The notes under the pieces were generated by a model, which did no database searches, was not told the origin of the DNA, and was given only the letters and a program-made list of their open reading frames with translations. 5,974 nucleotides of DNA from NCBI GenBank assembly GCA_938049325.1, contig CALICC010000405.1, forward strand, positions 1-5,974, given 5' to 3'. A program made the position numbers and the translations under genes. Shown in pieces: positions 1 to 5,974 of this stretch. The stretch is from an uncultured Ilumatobacter sp. GTDB lineage: Bacteria > Actinomycetota > Acidimicrobiia > Acidimicrobiales > Ilumatobacteraceae. The stretch's first letter is position 1, and every line of letters starts with the position of its first letter.

Positions 1-1116
1 GAACAGCGCAGTCCGCGGCAGCGGGGTGTCGAGCGACCCGAGCAACCCGATGGCCTCTTCGAGGTTGAGGCCGGTCTGCGCGACGATCCGTTGGAAGAGG
101 TCGCTGTCGAACCCGCCTGACCGCAGCGACATCGCAACGAACGCGCCGATGCCGCCGAGCACAACTGCGGCGACCCCTCCGAGGGTTCGCAGCCGCGGGG
201 CGTCGCCCAGCGTGCCGGTCCACACACGGCGCACGATGTCGCCGAGCAACGGCACCAACGGGGTGAGGAACAGCAACTTTGCAGACGCCGTATCGGACGC
301 CGACGCCCACGCGAGGGTCGCGAACGACGAGGCCGCGATCAGCGCGAGCGGGCCGACACCAAGGCGCCGGACGAGCGACCGCAGGTCGACGATGCCGACC
401 GCGGCACAGATGCCGACGATGACCGCCGCCCAGATCATCCCGTCGCGCCGCGGGAGCACCGCGGCTGCCCACCCGGCAGCAACCGTCCACGCCGTCGACC
501 GGTCCAGTCGAAGCGTCGGCTCGACGTCAACTTCCGGATCAGCACCGAGCAGCGCAACCCACAGCGCGAGGCCGCCAGCGATGACCAAACCCGACGGGTT
601 GACCACGATCACTGAGAACCAAGCCATCGGCGTGATGGCGAGCGCCGTACCGGCGAGCGCCTCGGGTCCTCGCCGACGTGCGAGAACCAACGCTGCTGCG
701 AACAGCCCGATCGGCAGTATCGAATCGAACACGCGAGCCATCTGATTCCCGATCGCAGCCGGGAACAACGTACCGACGCCAGGGGCGAGGTGGCCCCACA
801 CGGGGTATTCCCACGACCTCGTCACCAGTTGTGCGTCGCCCGTAGGCCGAGGGATCGATGTCGCACAATTTGCGGGTTGCTCCTCGATCAACGCGAAGCA
901 GGTGTGGTTCGGATGACCGACCCACGCGGGCAGATCGAAGACCTGCCCGTCGAGTTGTCCGCGCACCAGTGCAGCCCCGCGAATCGTGTGCGCGGGCTCG
1001 TCTGGGCCGGCCGACGGTGCGGTTCCGAGAATCCAGATCGCAGCGAGCGACCCGAGCAGAGCCAGTACCACGATGAGGGGACGACGGCTGGGCCGCCGCT
1101 GGGGCTCATCGGTCAC
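1..1116 (-). CDS. DUF2142-like polytopic membrane protein (N-terminal part; C-terminus off the left edge)
   Basis: The minus strand is open from a GTG at 1116-1114 to the window edge, giving 372 residues without a stop. A short charged N-terminus (VTDEPQRRPSRRP) is followed by a membrane segment at about residues 14-32. An extracytoplasmic region then opens with PDEPAHTIRGAALVRGQ (38-54), the hallmark PDEPAH of DUF2142 proteins. It contains C73 and C84 and a tryptophan/proline-rich stretch (WEYPVWGHLAPG, 102-113). Further hydrophobic segments lie near 133-146, 155-190 (with VVNPSGL, 171-177), 208-220, 227-243, 254-272, 279-295 and 311-330. The family is found around surface-polysaccharide genes; its reaction is not established, and its topology resembles GT-C glycosyltransferases. 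The gene is divergent from the polysaccharide exporter, which suggests a shared pathway. The GTG start has no good Shine-Dalgarno sequence, so the gene may be leaderless or start slightly upstream in the same frame. The family call is from motif recognition. Confidence 0.8.
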   Translation of the reverse strand, partial: MTDEPQRRPSRRPLIVVLALLGSLAAIWILGTAPSAGPDEPAHTIRGAALVRGQLDGQVFDLPAWVGHPNHTCFALIEEQPANCATSIPRPTGDAQLVTRSWEYPVWGHLAPGVGTLFPAAIGNQMARVFDSILPIGLFAAALVLARRRGPEALAGTALAITPMAWFSVIVVNPSGLVIAGGLALWVALLGADPEVDVEPTLRLDRSTAWTVAAGWAAAVLPRRDGMIWAAVIVGICAAVGIVDLRSLVRRLGVGPLALIAASSFATLAWASASDTASAKLLFLTPLVPLLGDIVRRVWTGTLGDAPRLRTLGGVAAVVLGGIGAFVAMSLRSGGFDSDLFQRIVAQTGLNLEEAIGLLGSLDTPLPRTALF

Positions 1117-1146
1117 GTGGATGAGGTTACCGAGCGCAGTAGCGTC

Positions 1147-1150
1147 GAGG
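1147..1150 (+). promoter_or_regulatory. Ribosome binding site (GAGG) fixing the start of the export permease
   Basis: GAGG lies 5 bases before the ATG at 1156. This favours MSLRTAVAHRN as the true N-terminus. The frame stays open upstream to 790, but the extra residues look like non-coding translation and overlap the divergent DUF2142 gene. Confidence 0.6.
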
Positions 1151-1155
1151 ATCGC

Positions 1156-1953
1156 ATGTCGCTCCGGACTGCGGTCGCGCACCGCAACCTCCTGTATCTC
1201 CTCTCGTTGAAGGAGCTGCGAACCCGCTACCGCAAGTCGGTTCTCGGGTGGGCTTGGAGCTTGCTGAACCCGATCAGCCAGATGATCATCTTCACGATCA
1301 TCTTCCGATACGTGTTCCAGCGGCCTGATCCCGTGGGAGATCCGAGCGGCCTCGAGACGTTCCCGCTCTACTTCCTGGCCGGTCTGCTCCCGTTTCAGTT
1401 CTTCTCGATCTCGGTGACCGCCGCGATCGCGTCGGTCGAGGGCGGCGCGTCGCTCATCAAGAAGGTGGCGTTTCCACACGAACACCTCGTGTTGTCGATC
1501 ATCGTGGCGCAGTTCGTGACCTTGCTGATCGAACTGGCAGTGCTGAGCGTGGCGTTCTTGCTGTTCGGTCACATGGTGCTGCCGTGGCTGGCGCCGATGC
1601 TGCTCCTGATGTGCTTGGTTGCGATGTTCACGATCGGGGTCGCGCTGATGCTGTCCGCGGCGAACGTGTTCTTCCACGACATCAACTATCTCTGGGGCAT
1701 CGTCGCGCAACTCCTGTTCTATTCGAGCCCGATCATCTTCGTTGCCGAAGAGATCCAGATCGCTTGGCTACGTGCGATCACGAACTACGGCCCGACCGGC
1801 AGCTTCGTCCGTGCAGCGCAAGAGATCATGTACGACGGCCAGATGCCGAGCCTGGCCCGATGGGCTCAGGTCGCGTTCTATTCGATCGTCATGTTCGCGC
1901 TCGGCTCGTGGACCTTCAACCGGCTGTCGCCGAGATTCGCGGAGGAACTCTGA
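1156..1953 (+). CDS. wzm: ABC-2 type polysaccharide/O-antigen export permease, Wzm-like
   Basis: This 265-residue protein is the membrane half of an ABC exporter that flips lipid-linked polysaccharide across the cytoplasmic membrane. The N-terminal amphipathic region LLYLLSLKELRTRYRKSVLG (12-31) matches the family pattern 'RDLKVRYKQSVLGWLW'. It is followed by about six membrane segments near 32-54, 70-93, 112-138, 142-168, 179-197 and 237-255. Other family signatures are SLIKKVAFPHE (99-109), the usual 'LVKKVYFPRE' loop, and NVFFHDINYLWG (170-181), the usual 'NVFFRDI'. The length is normal for Wzm/TagG proteins. The start was chosen from the GAGG site and the family N-terminus. The stop codon shares one base with the ATG of the ATPase gene (TGATG), as expected for subunits made in fixed ratio. 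The substrate cannot be read from the permease. TagG-like teichoic-acid or galactan exporters are the close alternatives, and the symbol is given at family level. Confidence 0.9.
   Translation: MSLRTAVAHRNLLYLLSLKELRTRYRKSVLGWAWSLLNPISQMIIFTIIFRYVFQRPDPVGDPSGLETFPLYFLAGLLPFQFFSISVTAAIASVEGGASLIKKVAFPHEHLVLSIIVAQFVTLLIELAVLSVAFLLFGHMVLPWLAPMLLLMCLVAMFTIGVALMLSAANVFFHDINYLWGIVAQLLFYSSPIIFVAEEIQIAWLRAITNYGPTGSFVRAAQEIMYDGQMPSLARWAQVAFYSIVMFALGSWTFNRLSPRFAEEL
1941..1945 (+). promoter_or_regulatory. Ribosome binding site (GGAGG) of the ATPase gene, inside the permease 3' end
   Basis: GGAGG sits 7 bases before the ATG at 1953, within the last codons of the permease. It selects this ATG over the long upstream open frame that reaches back to 1584, which is only an out-of-frame reading of the permease. 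Confidence 0.75.
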
Positions 1954-3218
1954 TGTCGTTACTCGGACGAGTCAACGCCACCGACGAAGCGGCCGGCAGC
2001 GACGACGTGGCGCTCCGCGTCGATCACGTGTCCAAGACGTTCCGCGTCCATCACGAGCGAGCGAACTCACTGAAAGCCTTCGTGGCGAGCGGCGGCCGCA
2101 ACCGGTATGACGACTTCTACGCGCTGCGCGATGTGTCGCTCGAGGTACGCACCGGCGAGGCACTCGGCATCATCGGCCACAACGGATCCGGCAAGTCCAC
2201 GCTGTTGAAGTGCATGGCGCAGATCCTGACGCCGAACGAGGGCGAGATCGTCGTCAACAAGCGCATGGCCGCGCTCCTCGAGCTCGGCGCCGGGTTCCAC
2301 CCCGAGTTGTCCGGCCGCGACAACGTGTTCCTCAACGCCGCAATCTTGGGCATGGCCCGCAAGGAGATCGAAGAACGCTTCGACGCGATCGTGGCGTTCT
2401 CGGGCCTCGAAGAGTTCATCGATTCCCCGGTCAAGACCTACTCGTCGGGCATGTACGTCCGACTCGCCTTTGCGGTCGCGATCAACGTCGACCCGGAACT
2501 GCTCCTCATCGACGAGATCCTGGCGGTGGGTGACGTCACGTTCCAGCAGAAGTGCATGGAGAAGTTCGTCGAGCTCCGCGAGCAGAACCGCACGCTCGTC
2601 CTGGTCACCCACGACACCGGCAGCGTTCGCCACTTCTGCGACCGAGCGATCTGGCTCGATCACGGCACCATCAAGGCCGACGGCAAGCCAGCCGACGTCA
2701 TCGACGAATACACCGAGACGATGTTGGGCGCGGAAGAGACCAGCCAAGGTGGCGCCGTCCGCCGCGGCTCGGGCGAGATCTGGGTCGAGCGAGTCGAGTT
2801 GCTCGTCGACGGCGTCGCGGACGCCCCGGTGCGCACCGGCTCCAAGCTCACGATTCGGTTGCACTTCGACACGTCCGAAGTGGTGCCGAACCCGGTGTTC
2901 GCCGTACAGATCAGTCGCCTGGGGGGCGCGATGGTCTGCGCACCGTCGAGCCGCGACGGCGACGCTGTTCCCGAGTCGATCTCGGGCAAGGGAACCGTCG
3001 ACATCGACGTCGCTGATCTTCCGCTGCTCCCCGGGCCGTTCGTGCTGCACTGCGAGGTCACCGGCTACGGGCGCCAGCACATCTACGACCACCTGCAGAA
3101 CGCCGCCTCGTTCGACGTGTTGTCGGGCAACACCGACGAGGTCGACGGTTTGGTGACGTTGCGTCCGACGTGGCAGGTGACGGGCACCGGCGTGCACGGG
3201 AAGATCGACAAGCAGTGA
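1953..3218 (+). CDS. wzt: ABC transporter ATPase with C-terminal carbohydrate-binding domain, Wzt-like
   Basis: This 421-residue protein powers polysaccharide export with the upstream permease. The nucleotide-binding domain spans about 20-255. It shows Walker A GHNGSGKST (75-83), the Wzt/TagH-type signature YSSGMYVRLAFAVA (163-176) in place of LSGGQ, Walker B LLLIDE (183-188) followed by the D-loop AVGD, and the switch histidine in VTHD (H220). LLELGAGFHPELSGRDNVFLNAAILG is also typical of this subfamily. After a linker (about 258-272), residues 273-405 form a beta-rich domain, starting SGEIWVERVELLVDG and ending LVTLRPTW. It resembles the Wzt C-terminal domain, which in characterised O-antigen exporters binds the capped end of the glycan. 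Its presence favours a Wzt-type, substrate-checking exporter over a plain TagH type. The start is fixed by GGAGG and the TGATG junction, and the stop overlaps the next gene's GTG by 4 bases. All catalytic motifs look intact. Confidence 0.92.
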   Translation: MSLLGRVNATDEAAGSDDVALRVDHVSKTFRVHHERANSLKAFVASGGRNRYDDFYALRDVSLEVRTGEALGIIGHNGSGKSTLLKCMAQILTPNEGEIVVNKRMAALLELGAGFHPELSGRDNVFLNAAILGMARKEIEERFDAIVAFSGLEEFIDSPVKTYSSGMYVRLAFAVAINVDPELLLIDEILAVGDVTFQQKCMEKFVELREQNRTLVLVTHDTGSVRHFCDRAIWLDHGTIKADGKPADVIDEYTETMLGAEETSQGGAVRRGSGEIWVERVELLVDGVADAPVRTGSKLTIRLHFDTSEVVPNPVFAVQISRLGGAMVCAPSSRDGDAVPESISGKGTVDIDVADLPLLPGPFVLHCEVTGYGRQHIYDHLQNAASFDVLSGNTDEVDGLVTLRPTWQVTGTGVHGKIDKQ

Positions 3219-3643
3219 ACGAGCGAGCCGCTACCGAATCCCCCGTCGCGAAACGACTCGTGGTGGCGTTGGTCGCCGGCCTGGTCTGGCTCGTCGTGCT
3301 CGTCTTCGCCTGGGCACTCCAACCGCTGAGCGACAGCATGATCACGGGATACAACGAGCGAGAGAGCGGCGGATTCGACGCTGTCGTCGTCACGACCGAG
3401 TGCAACAACCTGTTCGCCTCCGAGGCGCGAGACTCAGCGGTGGCACTCCCCGAGTTCGACTTCGGATTCGACTTCCCACGGCCACCATGTGAGAAGACAC
3501 AATCCGACGCGAGAGTGGCGTTCGCACTGAACATCGCGTTGCTGCTGGGGTTGCTGGCGGCGTGGATCTTTGCCTTCCGCGGATGGCGTGCCGACACGGC
3601 CGACACGGAGTCGGCCCTGCCCAGCGACGCCTCGACGACGTAG
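3215..3643 (+). CDS. Small protein with two membrane segments, unknown function, third gene of the export operon
   Basis: I do not recognise a family. The GTG start overlaps the wzt stop (GTGA), giving 142 residues. The frame is open back to an ATG at 3170, but that start would lie inside wzt and adds a non-natural-looking basic stretch. The sequence has a basic cytoplasmic N-terminus (KR at 13-14), a membrane helix at about 15-36, and a probable extracytoplasmic loop at about 37-98. A second helix follows at about 99-121, then a polar tail rich in D, T and S (122-142). The loop holds C63 and C92, which could form a disulfide, and an unusual alternating acidic-aromatic run, EFDFGFDFPRPPC (80-92). 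With both termini inside, this looks like a hairpin membrane protein. The overlap with wzt and the terminator after it place it as the last gene of the exporter operon. An accessory or assembly role is inference only. The opposite-strand frame here is antisense noise. Confidence 0.78.
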   Translation: MNERAATESPVAKRLVVALVAGLVWLVVLVFAWALQPLSDSMITGYNERESGGFDAVVVTTECNNLFASEARDSAVALPEFDFGFDFPRPPCEKTQSDARVAFALNIALLLGLLAAWIFAFRGWRADTADTESALPSDASTT

Positions 3644-3671
3644 CTCCCAGAACGTCGACAGCGACGCGGAA

Positions 3672-3702
3672 CGGCCCGCCCGGTTGATGACCGGACGGGC
3701 CG
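3672..3702. terminator. Bidirectional hairpin terminator between convergent genes
   Basis: Left arm CGGCCCGCCCGGT (3672-3684) and right arm ACCGGACGGGCCG (3690-3702) form a 13-base-pair stem with a single C/A mismatch and a five-base loop TGATG. It lies 28 bases after the stop of the small membrane protein and about 47 bases beyond the stop of the minus-strand nucleotidase, so it can serve both. Neither side has a clear T-run, which is common for terminators in high-GC actinobacteria. Confidence 0.75.
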
Positions 3703-3720
3703 CTGCACGTGTGTCTTCAG

Positions 3721-3742
3721 CCCAGGTCATTCCCCCTGGGGA
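3721..3742. other. Small secondary inverted repeat just downstream of the nucleotidase stop
   Basis: CCCAGG (3721-3726) can pair with CCTGGG (3735-3740) around an eight-base loop. Alternatively TCCCC (3731-3735) can pair with GGGGA (3738-3742). Either fold is short. The element starts 8 bases after the minus-strand stop and before the stronger hairpin, so it may help end or stabilise that transcript. It could also be chance in GC-rich DNA. Confidence 0.3.
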
Positions 3743-3749
3743 TTGGTCG

Positions 3750-5974
3750 TCACTCTTCAGCCGGCGGTTCGACCGGAGTCGGCGGCGTCACCGCCGCAGT
3801 GACGTCGACCAGCAGGTCGGTCTCGGCCGAGGTGTAGATGCAGACGAGACCGTCGACACCGACCTCGGCAATCACGCCGTTCGACACCACGTCGTCGCCG
3901 ACGTAGTTCACGTTCGAGGCGGTCGGCAGTTCGTCACCACAGGTGTAGACCGTGATGAAGCCTTCCGCACTCGGGCGAACCGCCGCGACGTTCAATACAA
4001 CAGCGCTCGCCGTTTCCGGAACGCCACCACGGCCAGCGACGACGAGCTCGACGGTTGCTTCGGCCGCGACTCGACCTTCACCCTCGAAGAGACCGTCGAC
4101 GGTCACGTTGTCGGGTCCGACACGAGTCTCGAGCAATCGGGCAGGTTCGATGCCGGTCGGTGCAGCTCCTGCCGGCACGTACGCGTTCACATCGGCGATC
4201 GCGTTCGTCTCGACGGAGGAGTAGATGCACACCACTCCGTTCGTGATCTCTGCGGTCACCGAGTTCGACGTGACGCTGTTTGCAGTGAAGTTCACCGTTG
4301 ACGCCTGCGGCCGCTCCCCCTCACATGACCACACGGTGAAGAAGCCGTCCTCGGCCGGATTGATCGCACCCAGGTTAAGCACCACCGAGCCAGCGTCGTC
4401 GGGAACTCCGCCTCGGCCAGAAATCTCCAACACCAGGTCGGCGTCGGGTGTGATCGGACCTTCGCCCTCGAACCCGCCGTCGACGGTGATGTTCTCATCG
4501 CCGACGCGAGTGTCGAGCAGACGGCTCGGGTCGACCGCAGCGGGCGAGCCGCCCGCTGGGACTGCACTCAAGACGTCGGCGATGACGTGTGCTTCTGCAC
4601 TCGTGTAGATGCACACCGTGCCCTCGTCGCCGACCTTGACGAGCACAGCATTCGACGAAGTGCTCTCGCCGAAGTTGATGCTCGATGCTTGCGGCAGGTC
4701 GATGCCACACGGATACAGCGTGGCAAAGCCTGCTTCGGAGGGATCGATGATGCCGATGTTCAACAGCACGGCCTCGGCGTCAGCGGGCACCCCACCGCGC
4801 TCGGTCACCTTCAGCTGGATCTCGCCCTCGGCGGCCAGTCGATCATCGCCGAGGAACTCGCCGTCGACGGTCATGTTGTCGTCGCCGGTGCGAGTCTCCA
4901 GCAGGCGACCCGGCTCCACCGCGACGATCGCCGGCGGAATCTCGTTCACCCGATCGGTACTCGGTGGGTCAACCGGCGAATTGGCCTCGAGGAACTCGAT
5001 GAGCGCATCGATGTCCTGCGGACCGGGGACCCGGTCGGTCGGGACCACCTCAGCGAAGGTCTCGAAGTTGTCACCGCCATCGGCCAAGAAGTTGTTCGTG
5101 GCGACCTGGTATGTCGCAGCCGGGTCGATGTCGACATCGTCGAGCTTGACGTTGGTGACGTCGACGGCAACGCAGTCACCAGCTTCGTCGACGACCGTAT
5201 TCAGGTCGTACGTGAGGCCGTCGGAGATTCCGAGATGCAGGATCGGACGGCTACTGCCGGCCGGCTGGCACTGCTCCTTGAGCACGCTGACGAGCTGTTC
5301 ACCGGTCATCGGCAGCACGAACATCGTGTTGCCGAACGGCTGGAAGTTGAATGCTTCGCCGTACGTGACGACGCCGTCGCCTTCGCCAGCGTCAGATCCT
5401 TCGAAGACCAGATCGGAGCGCACTCCGCCTGGGTTCATCAACGCCAGCTGTGCGCCGAGCGATTGGGTTGCAGCGAGTTGAGCGTCTGCAACGAGGTTTC
5501 CTGCCGCTGACTCGACACCGCGATCGCTTCCGGTGGGGTCCCCGCCGCGAGTGATCGTGGCGGAGATCTCGCCGATTGGCTCGTCGCCGAGCTCTTCTGA
5601 CAGTGGTGTCCACTTGTCGATCACCGCGGTGACGGCGGGATCGGGGGTGAGGTCGGCGTGCACGACCTCGTGGTTCTCGGCGGTCACCTCTGCACGCACG
5701 ACTTCGCCGTTGACGTCGAGCGGCAGATTCAGCTCGGTGACGACGAGACCGAACGACTGAGCACTCGTGACCGAGCGCGGGTTGTCGTCGGGATCATCGA
5801 TCACACAGTTGTACGGCAAGTGCGTGTGACCCGTGACGATCGCGTCGATCTCGGGATCGAGGTTCTCGGCGATCTCGACGATCGGACCGCTGATGCCTCG
5901 ACACGTGTCGAGCTCCGCTGGATCGGTGATGCCACCCTCGTGCAGCAGCACGACGATCGCCTGGACATTCGGGT
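3750..5974 (-). CDS. Secreted metallophosphatase/5'-nucleotidase (UshA family) with three C-terminal repeats (N-terminus off the right edge)
   Basis: The window holds the last 740 residues; the frame is open at the edge, beginning PNVQAIVVLLHEGG. The family hydrolyses nucleotides, or related phosphoesters, outside the membrane. Visible are the end of the metallophosphatase domain, with LLHEGG (H11) and GHTH (48-51) supplying metal-ligand histidines equivalent to those of UshA. The N-terminal DxH, GNHD-type and signal-peptide parts are missing from the window. The 5'-nucleotidase C-terminal domain spans about 134-307, with ESAAGNLVADA (154-164), NPGGVRSDL (180-188), GEAFNFQPFGN (205-215) and the substrate-stacking motif NNFLADGGDNF (293-303). 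A linker then leads to three 128-residue repeats (353 onward), each with two cysteines. The protein ends in a proline/glutamate tail (PPTPVEPPAEE) with no LPxTG motif or membrane helix, so it is probably released or held non-covalently. Which nucleotide it prefers cannot be read from the sequence. Confidence 0.9.
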   Translation of the reverse strand, partial: PNVQAIVVLLHEGGITDPAELDTCRGISGPIVEIAENLDPEIDAIVTGHTHLPYNCVIDDPDDNPRSVTSAQSFGLVVTELNLPLDVNGEVVRAEVTAENHEVVHADLTPDPAVTAVIDKWTPLSEELGDEPIGEISATITRGGDPTGSDRGVESAAGNLVADAQLAATQSLGAQLALMNPGGVRSDLVFEGSDAGEGDGVVTYGEAFNFQPFGNTMFVLPMTGEQLVSVLKEQCQPAGSSRPILHLGISDGLTYDLNTVVDEAGDCVAVDVTNVKLDDVDIDPAATYQVATNNFLADGGDNFETFAEVVPTDRVPGPQDIDALIEFLEANSPVDPPSTDRVNEIPPAIVAVEPGRLLETRTGDDNMTVDGEFLGDDRLAAEGEIQLKVTERGGVPADAEAVLLNIGIIDPSEAGFATLYPCGIDLPQASSINFGESTSSNAVLVKVGDEGTVCIYTSAEAHVIADVLSAVPAGGSPAAVDPSRLLDTRVGDENITVDGGFEGEGPITPDADLVLEISGRGGVPDDAGSVVLNLGAINPAEDGFFTVWSCEGERPQASTVNFTANSVTSNSVTAEITNGVVCIYSSVETNAIADVNAYVPAGAAPTGIEPARLLETRVGPDNVTVDGLFEGEGRVAAEATVELVVAGRGGVPETASAVVLNVAAVRPSAEGFITVYTCGDELPTASNVNYVGDDVVSNGVIAEVGVDGLVCIYTSAETDLLVDVTAAVTPPTPVEPPAEE
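3789..4148 (-). repeat. Cys-paired actinobacterial surface repeat, copy 3 of 3
   Basis: The copy runs from EPARLLETRVG through GRGGVPETASAVVLN to VCIYTSAETDLLVDVTAAV. Its cysteines are 33 residues apart because of one extra residue before GLVCIY. It is followed by a short proline-rich tail instead of the PAG-type linker that joins copies 1 and 2 to the next copy. Confidence 0.85.
4149..4532 (-). repeat. Cys-paired actinobacterial surface repeat, copy 2 of 3
   Basis: The copy runs from DPSRLLDTRVG through GRGGVPDDAGSVVLN to VCIYSSVETNAIADV and its linker. It is again exactly 128 codons, with no gap to either neighbour, and its cysteines are 32 residues apart. The copies are clearly diverged at the protein level, so the array is not a recent duplication. 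Confidence 0.85.
4533..4916 (-). repeat. Cys-paired actinobacterial surface repeat, copy 1 of 3
   Basis: The copy runs from EPGRLLETRTG through ERGGVPADAEAVLLN to VCIYTSAEAHVIADV and its linker, 128 codons in all. It shares with the other copies P-x-R-L-L-x-T-R-x-G, N-x-TVDG, RGGVP, LN, a GF-x-T-x3-C motif, P-x-AS-x2-N, SN-x-V and VCIY-x-S. The two cysteines are 32 residues apart. The type is widespread at the C-termini of secreted actinobacterial enzymes; the exact ligand is unknown to me. Confidence 0.85.

Noticed and set aside
26..745. Plus-strand open frame of 239 codons
   Set aside because: The product is dominated by S, A, T, R and P and is the shadow of the minus-strand DUF2142 gene, which has membrane helices and family motifs.
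790..1155. Upstream extension of the permease frame
   Set aside because: It overlaps the DUF2142 gene on the other strand, and the sequence before MSLRTAV has no family resemblance.
1584..1952. Upstream extension of the ATPase frame
   Set aside because: It overlaps the permease in another frame and gives a non-natural composition. GGAGG and the TGATG junction fix the start at 1953.
2439..2480. ATPase signature YSSGM in place of LSGGQ as a possible defect
   Set aside because: This variant is normal for the Wzt/TagH subfamily of ABC ATPases, so it is not a sign of loss of function.
2067..3197. Long open frame on the minus strand opposite wzt (376 codons)
   Set aside because: It is an antisense reading of a clearly recognisable ATPase. 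Its protein is rich in H, R, V and D in the mirror pattern of GC-rich codons and shows no motif.
3058..3708. Minus-strand open frame of 216 codons over the small membrane protein and the terminator
   Set aside because: It runs through the hairpin and into wzt antisense, with a low-complexity S/R/A-rich product. The plus-strand reading has two clean membrane helices and an operon-type overlap.
4587..5510. Two long plus-strand open frames opposite the nucleotidase (about 4587-5510 and 4609-5481)
   Set aside because: Both are shadows. The minus-strand frame carries the conserved 5'-nucleotidase motifs and the repeat array.

Overview
The window is GC-rich throughout, with strong G/C preference at third codon positions, and carries no RNA gene, transposase, integrase or CRISPR array that I can see. 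The protein families point to a free-living actinobacterium. The secreted nucleotidase ends in repeats of the type 'PxRLLDTR...GRGGVP...VxLN...', which are common in secreted actinobacterial proteins. The version here, with two cysteines per repeat, reminds me of Acidimicrobiia (Ilumatobacter-like) genomes. That placement is inference, not proof.

Layout: (1) 1-1116, minus strand: the N-terminal 372 residues of a polytopic membrane protein of the DUF2142 type, running off the left edge. It is not obvious at first because no stop codon lies in the window. (2) 1117-1155: a very short divergent intergenic region. (3) 1156-3643, plus strand: a tightly overlapping three-gene operon. It encodes an ABC-2 type polysaccharide export permease (Wzm-like), its ATPase with a C-terminal Wzt-type carbohydrate-binding domain, and a small unrecognised protein with two membrane segments. 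(4) 3644-3749: a convergent intergenic region with a strong hairpin that can terminate both strands. (5) 3750-5974, minus strand: the C-terminal 740 residues of a secreted metallophosphatase/5'-nucleotidase fused to three tandem repeats spaced exactly 128 residues apart. Its N-terminus lies beyond the right edge.

How the genes fit together: the Wzm/Wzt pair should move an undecaprenyl-linked polysaccharide from the inner to the outer face of the cytoplasmic membrane. The Wzt C-terminal domain would read a feature of the finished glycan. The small third gene is coupled to wzt by a 4-base overlap and is the best candidate in the window for an undescribed accessory subunit. DUF2142 proteins often lie in surface-polysaccharide loci, so the divergent gene may belong to the same pathway. 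The nucleotidase is a separate, convergent unit for extracellular nucleotide scavenging.

I do not see a wholly new system. The items most worth a second look are the small two-membrane-segment protein, the regular cysteine-paired repeat array on the nucleotidase, and the near-zero divergent spacing around a CACGTG palindrome.
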